NCBI RefSeq assembly: GCF_900230185.1 | Contig: NZ_OCSR01000001.1 | Location: 4,092,001-4,156,000 of the forward strand | DNA length: 64,000 bases | Direction of reading: 5' to 3' | Origin: Burkholderia sp. OK233 | GTDB lineage: Bacteria > Pseudomonadota > Gammaproteobacteria > Burkholderiales > Burkholderiaceae | Part shown: piece by piece, positions 59,968 to 64,000 of the stretch | How the letters are laid out: each line of letters begins with the position of its first letter | Position numbering within the stretch: the first letter of the stretch is position 1 | The notes under the pieces: generated by a model | Databases searched by the model: none | What the model saw: only the letters and a program-made list of their open reading frames with translations | Told to the model about the DNA's origin: nothing | Made by a program: the position numbers and the translations under genes

Positions 59968-61119
59968 TTAACTTCCGCTCTTGGTCACGATAGGCACCCA
60001 GGCCCCGTTCTTGACCTGATACAGCGTGGAAGCGCCGCTTTTCAACGCCCCGGTGCTATCGAAAGAAATCTTCCCGGTTACGCCGTCTTGATCGAGTGCC
60101 TTGAGCACCGGCCGGTAGACCGCCGGCGAGCTGGATTTTGCCTGCTGCATCGCCTTGATCGCGGCCCATGCCCCGTCATACCCAAAGGGCGCGTAAGACA
60201 GGATATCCACCCCGAAGCGCTTCTTGAACTTCGCGGAAAAGTCCTTGCCGCCGGGCAATTGGGCCAACGGTCTGCCGTATTCCCACGCCATCGCGCCTTC
60301 GGCCGGGTCGCCGGCGAGCTTGATGAAGTCCTGGTCCATCACACCGCCACCACCCACCAGCTGCGCGTTCATCCCCAATTGCTTCATCCGCTTCGCGAAG
60401 CCGGCCGCCTGCGTATCCAGGCCGCCGAAGAAAATCAGATCCGCATTGGTCGCCTTGATCTTGGTGATCTGCGTGCTGAAGTCCACCGCGTGATTGTCGG
60501 TGTATTCGCGCGTCACGATGGTGCCGCCATGCGCCTTCACCGCCTTCTCGAACTCGTCGGCCTCGCCCTGGCCGAACGCGGTGCGGTCGTCGATGATCGC
60601 GATGCGTTTGGCCTTCGTTACCTCGACGGCGTAGACACCCGCGTTGCCGGCGTTCTGCGCATCGGTGGAAATCACCATGAAGGTGTTCGCGAAGCCGCGC
60701 CCGGTAATGATCGGATTGGTGGCGGCCGGGTCGATCACCGGAATGCCGGCCTGCTCGTACACCTGCGAGGCAGGAATCGTCGTGCCCGAGTTGAAGTGGC
60801 CCACGACCACCGATACACCCGCATCGACCAGCTTCTGTGCGGCCTGCACGCCGACGCGCGGGTCGGCCTGGTCATCTTCGGAGACGAGCTGGAATTGTGC
60901 GACCTTGTCGCCGATCTTGATCTTCTGGGCGTTGGCTTCCTCGATTGCAAGCCGGACACCGTTCTCCAGATCCTTCCCGTAGCCGGCGTTGGCGCCTGTC
61001 AGCGGCGCGGCGAAGCCGATTTTCACCGGCAGGTCGTCGGCGAAACTGGCCAGCGGCGCGATCGCGAAGGCAGCGCCAACGAACAGTGCAAGCGGTTTCA
61101 GCGTGTTGCGAAGACTCAT
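59968..61119 (-). CDS. livK: Branched-chain amino-acid-type ABC substrate-binding protein
   Basis: Predicted 383 residues from ATG at 61119, with ggag nine bases upstream. Sec signal peptide with cleavage at ASFA|DD near residue 27. The Leu/Ile/Val-binding fold (Peripla_BP_6) is clear: VKIGFAAPLTGANAGYGKDLENG near 32-54, VGHFNSGTTIPAS near 106, AFGQGEADEFEKAVKAHGG near 183-201. It binds branched-chain amino acids or related compounds in the periplasm. No permease or ATPase genes are next to it. Confidence 0.92.
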   Translation of the reverse strand: MSLRNTLKPLALFVGAAFAIAPLASFADDLPVKIGFAAPLTGANAGYGKDLENGVRLAIEEANAQKIKIGDKVAQFQLVSEDDQADPRVGVQAAQKLVDAGVSVVVGHFNSGTTIPASQVYEQAGIPVIDPAATNPIITGRGFANTFMVISTDAQNAGNAGVYAVEVTKAKRIAIIDDRTAFGQGEADEFEKAVKAHGGTIVTREYTDNHAVDFSTQITKIKATNADLIFFGGLDTQAAGFAKRMKQLGMNAQLVGGGGVMDQDFIKLAGDPAEGAMAWEYGRPLAQLPGGKDFSAKFKKRFGVDILSYAPFGYDGAWAAIKAMQQAKSSSPAVYRPVLKALDQDGVTGKISFDSTGALKSGASTLYQVKNGAWVPIVTKSGS

Positions 61120-61606
61120 GGTCTTTCTCTCCATCGACAGTTTCAGGTGTGAAAGCGGTAAAGCGGTAAAGCGGTAACGCTGGATCGACGCGCAAGCATG
61201 GGTTCGACTTTGCATGGCGCGCGTCATCAAGAGTACGGATGATCGGTCACCATCAACAATGCTGGAATACGCCCGGTAGGAGGAACCGTTGGGGGGCGCC
61301 CATAGAAAGTCCTCTTGCGGGACGCACAAAGGCGTTCACATGCCAGTCAATCTGGCGCGAATATAGAAAGCCAATTTGCGACCGTCTTGGCAGTTCGCGG
61401 CGCTTTGAATGAGCATTTCGGCATAGCCCGTACAGCGCTTGGGCTGGCGGCCTGTCAGCGGCGGCGCGCGGGTGCGGATTACGGCATATGCTTAAGAAGC
61501 ACGGAGCCGCTGCGCGGGCGGACAAACGGTAGGAATACGGCTTGATTGCGGCTTGGGGATGGTGCTTGAGAAACCGGCGCGAGCGCGCCGGCCTGAAACT
61601 ACGCCC
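61120..61606. other. Upstream region of livK
   Basis: Nearly 490 bases without a convincing gene. Just before the start is a triple 8-base repeat (aaagcggt at about 61154-61177). A long untranslated leader or multiple promoters on the minus strand are possible; I identify no known riboswitch. Confidence 0.4.
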
Positions 61607-62068
61607 TCAATGCTCGCCTTGCTGGCGCAGCAACTCTTCGCGCAGACGCAGGAGGGGCGCCTTGGTTTCGTCGTCGGCCCAGGTGTCGAGATCGTCGATT
61701 GCGCGCTGGCAGCCGTCGAGCACCAGGTCGAGGTCCACCGGCACGCCGTTGTTCAGCGCGAATTCGATGGTCTCGGCGAACTGCTGGCACTCGTCCTCGC
61801 CGTACGAAATGTCGAGGTTGTCGGCGATGACTTCGGCGATGTTGCTGCGCGCCTTGTCGTCGGGCGTCACCATTTCGACGATGCCGCGCGCCACCGCAGG
61901 CGAATAGAAAAGCGCGATGTCGAGCCACTGTGCGGGATCGAAGTCGGCCTGGTCGAACTGGTTCTCGAAGTACTCGATCGCTTCCTGCTCGTGCGCTTCG
62001 TCCGCGTCGACACTGATGCACAACTGCTCAAAAAATTCTTCCCGCTCGCTGCGGATATAACCGTCCAT
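61607..62068 (-). CDS. Acidic conserved protein, unknown function
   Basis: Predicted 153 residues from ATG at 62068, very acidic (EREEFFEQLCISVDADEAHEQEAIEYFENQF). Helical throughout, with a core ADFDPAQWLDIALFYSPAVARGIVEMV near 41-67. No signal peptide or membrane segment. I recognise it as a conserved hypothetical style protein of Burkholderiaceae but can assign no function. It follows pdxY on the same strand, with a terminator between. Confidence 0.75.
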   Translation of the reverse strand: MDGYIRSEREEFFEQLCISVDADEAHEQEAIEYFENQFDQADFDPAQWLDIALFYSPAVARGIVEMVTPDDKARSNIAEVIADNLDISYGEDECQQFAETIEFALNNGVPVDLDLVLDGCQRAIDDLDTWADDETKAPLLRLREELLRQQGEH

Positions 62069-62100
62069 CTATGCCTCGTCTGCTGAATGCTGAATGCCCG

Positions 62101-62134
62101 AAAAATGAGGCGCGGGCGGGTGGCGGCCCGCGCC
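62101..62134 (-). terminator. Rho-independent terminator of pdxY
   Basis: On the minus strand, ggcgcgggc and gcccgcgcc (62126-62134 with 62109-62117) form a 9-bp GC stem followed by TCATTTTT. It lies 23 bases after the pdxY stop. Confidence 0.75.
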
Positions 62135-62156
62135 TGCGCGGCACGCATTATAGGAC

Positions 62157-63023
62157 CTAAGCCGTCTCCGCCACCCACGCGTCGAACCATTCACGCGGTT
62201 GCGCGATTTCGTTCTGCGCAGCCACCAGTTCCAGCTCATAGCGCCCGGCCTGCCATGTCGCTTTCACAACCGCGTTCACGGCGGCCAGCGTGTGCTCGAA
62301 GGCCGCGCGGATCGAATCGCCCAGCAGCGTGCGCGCGACGAACACTGCGCTCGTCAGATCGCCGACGCCCACCGGCTGCCGCGCGAACGGGTAGAGCGGA
62401 CGCTGGCCCATCCAGGCCTCGCGCTCGGTGACGACCAGCATGTTGAAACGGTCGGCGGGGCTGTTGCGATCGAGCAGATGTTTGACCAGCATGAGCTTCG
62501 GCCCGCGGGCGATGACCTCGCGGCACGCGGTCACGGCTTCTTCGAGCGTCTCGATCTCGCGGCCCACGAGGCGCTGCAGCTCGGTATGGTTCGGCGCCAT
62601 CGCGTCGGCGACCTCCGGCATGGTGCTCACGAGAAATTCCTGGATGCCCGGTTCGACCTTGCAGCCGCTCGCGGCGCCCATCACCGGATCGCAGAAGTAC
62701 CATGCGCGCGGATTGGCGGCCTTCACGGCCTTGACGATCTCCAGCACCGCTTGCGCCTGCTCGGGCGTGCCCAGATAGCCGGACAACACGGCGTCGCAGC
62801 GCGGCAGCATGCCGATCGCACCGATCCCTTCGACGAGGTCTTCCATCTGCGAGGCCTCGATTGCGCCGCCGGTCCAATGGCCGTATTGCGTGTGGTTCGA
62901 GAACTGCACGGTATTGAGCGGCCAGACATTGACGCCGAGCCGGCGCATCGGGAATACGGCCGCGCTGTTGCCGGCGTGCCCGAAGACGACATGTGACTGG
63001 ATGCTCAGAACGTTTTTCGTCAT
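62157..63023 (-). CDS. pdxY: Pyridoxal kinase
   Basis: Predicted 288 residues from ATG at 63023. PdxY family features: VLSIQSHVVFGHAGNSAAVFPM near 5-26, NTVQFSNHTQYGHWTGG near 38-54, DPVMGAASGCKVEPG near 112-126, and PVGVGDLTSAVFVARTL near 219-235 with the catalytic Asp. It phosphorylates pyridoxal to pyridoxal phosphate in the cytoplasm (B6 salvage). Confidence 0.93.
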   Translation of the reverse strand: MTKNVLSIQSHVVFGHAGNSAAVFPMRRLGVNVWPLNTVQFSNHTQYGHWTGGAIEASQMEDLVEGIGAIGMLPRCDAVLSGYLGTPEQAQAVLEIVKAVKAANPRAWYFCDPVMGAASGCKVEPGIQEFLVSTMPEVADAMAPNHTELQRLVGREIETLEEAVTACREVIARGPKLMLVKHLLDRNSPADRFNMLVVTEREAWMGQRPLYPFARQPVGVGDLTSAVFVARTLLGDSIRAAFEHTLAAVNAVVKATWQAGRYELELVAAQNEIAQPREWFDAWVAETA

Positions 63024-63239
63024 GGTGTGGCCCGCGCAAGCGTGGTGCGCGATCAATGAGAACGGAAGGATGGCCGCGGTAACGAACCGGCTTGGGCCGG
63101 GCGCCTGAAGCGGCGTGACTGTATTTCGTGACTGTGTTTCAGATGGTGCAAGAAAAATGCGCGATCTGCATAGTCAGGAAACAATACATGAGTTTGTCAC
63201 GCGCGAGTCGATCCGTCCCCGTGTTGTTGCGTCGAACCA
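63024..63239. other. Region upstream of pdxY and after glgA
   Basis: 216 bases, no frame that looks coding and no clear terminator hairpin after glgA. Confidence 0.35.
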
Positions 63240-64000
63240 TCAGGATAGTTCCCGATACAGCGCCAGATAGCGCTCGGCCGAGGCGCCCCAGCCGAAATCC
63301 TGCTGCATCGCGCGACGTTGCGTGGCTTTCCATTCGGTGCGGCGGTCATAGAGCGCAAACGCGCGGCGGATCGCCGCCGCAAGGCCCTTCGGCTCGAATC
63401 GTTCGAATACGAAGCCGGTTGCGAGGTCGTCGGCGAGATTTTCGAGCGACGCGTCCACGACCGTGTCCGCGAGGCCGCCGACGCAATGCACGAGCGGCAG
63501 CGATCCATAAGCCAGCGCATACAGTTGCGTGAGCCCGCAGGGCTCGAAGCGCGACGGCACCGCGATCACGTCGCTGCCCGCGACGATCGTATGTGCGAGT
63601 GTTTCGTCAAAACCCAGTTCGACCGCCACCGATTCCGGATGTGTATGCGCGACACGTTTCAAACCGTTTTCGAGCGCCGGGTCGCCGGTGCCGAACACCA
63701 CCAACTGGCCGCCGCGTTTGACAATTTCCGGCACCGCCTCGAGCAGCAGGTCGAGGCCTTTCTGTTCGGTCAGCCGGCTCACCACGCCGAATAGCAATGC
63801 ATCGCTTTTCTGCGCGAGGCCGAAGCGCTTTTGCAGCGCTTCCTTGCAGGCCAGTTTGCCGGCCAGGCGGGTGGCCGTGTAGTGATCTTCGAGCAGCGCG
63901 TCGGTGGCGGGATTCCACACCGAGTAGTCGACGCCGTTCAGGATGCCGCTCAGATCGTGGGCGCGATGGCGCAGCAACCCGTCTAGCCCGCCGCCCTGGG
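63240..64000 (-). CDS. glgA: Glycogen synthase, C-terminal part (start outside window)
   Basis: The frame is open from the right window edge (GGGLDGLLRHRAHDLSGILNGVDYSVWNP) to the stop at 63240, so about 253 C-terminal residues are visible. Family 5 glycosyltransferase signatures: LFGVVSRLTEQKGLDLLLEAV, DVIAVPSRFEPCGLTQLYALAYG with the catalytic glutamate, and GGLADTVVD. It uses ADP-glucose to extend glycogen. The glg neighbours should lie beyond the window. Confidence 0.92.
   Translation of the reverse strand, partial: QGGGLDGLLRHRAHDLSGILNGVDYSVWNPATDALLEDHYTATRLAGKLACKEALQKRFGLAQKSDALLFGVVSRLTEQKGLDLLLEAVPEIVKRGGQLVVFGTGDPALENGLKRVAHTHPESVAVELGFDETLAHTIVAGSDVIAVPSRFEPCGLTQLYALAYGSLPLVHCVGGLADTVVDASLENLADDLATGFVFERFEPKGLAAAIRRAFALYDRRTEWKATQRRAMQQDFGWGASAERYLALYRELS

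Overview
The window is high-GC DNA from a beta-proteobacterium, most likely Paraburkholderia or a close Burkholderiaceae relative. This rests on the gene order hutH-C-U-D-I-F-G, the argP/argO pair, many LysR regulators, and a long palindromic intergenic repeat of the type I associate with that group. Most genes are ordinary chromosomal metabolism. Two regions stand out.

1-15284 is a one-direction exopolysaccharide locus. It starts inside the 3' end of a UDP-GlcNAc 2-epimerase (wecB-like). A BcsB-like periplasmic protein, an NfrB-type membrane glycosyltransferase with a tandem MshEN-like (c-di-GMP-binding type) C-terminus, and an NfrA-type TPR/outer-membrane protein follow, joined by 4-base overlaps or nearly so. 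Then comes a decoration module: an AlgF-like protein, two AlgX/AlgJ-type SGNH proteins, an AlgI/DltB-type MBOAT acyltransferase, a DltC-like carrier protein and a DltA-like adenylating enzyme. A TIM-barrel-like lipoprotein ends the run. In E. coli, NfrA, NfrB and WecB make the c-di-GMP-dependent phage N4 receptor glycan, thought to be ManNAc-based. Here the same core is linked to BcsB and to an acylation machine combining alginate/Wss and Dlt parts. This is my best candidate for an undescribed system: a c-di-GMP-controlled ManNAc-type polymer carrying an ester, possibly aminoacyl, group.

15300-30986 holds argO/argP, an NDH-2 dehydrogenase with a divergent CbbR-like LysR gene, and a probable amine-catabolism set (NCS1 permease, FAD oxidoreductase, cupin, aldehyde dehydrogenase). 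After these come a small lipoprotein, a TPR/ATP-grasp protein of unknown product, and a LysR/M20 amidohydrolase/MHS transporter unit.

30987-34578 is a nested repeat and insertion-sequence region between two convergent transporter genes. Two inverted copies of one long repeat can be reconstructed. The second copy was broken first by an IS1111-type IS110-family element with subterminal inverted repeats and a long downstream non-coding segment (possible guide RNA), and 27 bases away by an IS30-family element with a CCT target duplication.

34579-46331 holds an MFS transporter with a PRC-barrel lipoprotein, a purine-type permease, a leaderless ArsR/AHSA1/DUF899 set, a LuxR/nitrilase/APC permease set, and an NAD-dependent epimerase divergent from a LysR gene. 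46332-54893 is the complete five-step histidine utilisation operon with three HutC-type operators. 54894-64000 holds a tiny His-rich secreted peptide, several conserved unknowns, an AraC regulator coupled to a DUF3857/transglutaminase protein, a solitary LivK-type binding protein, pdxY, and the C-terminal part of glgA cut by the window end.
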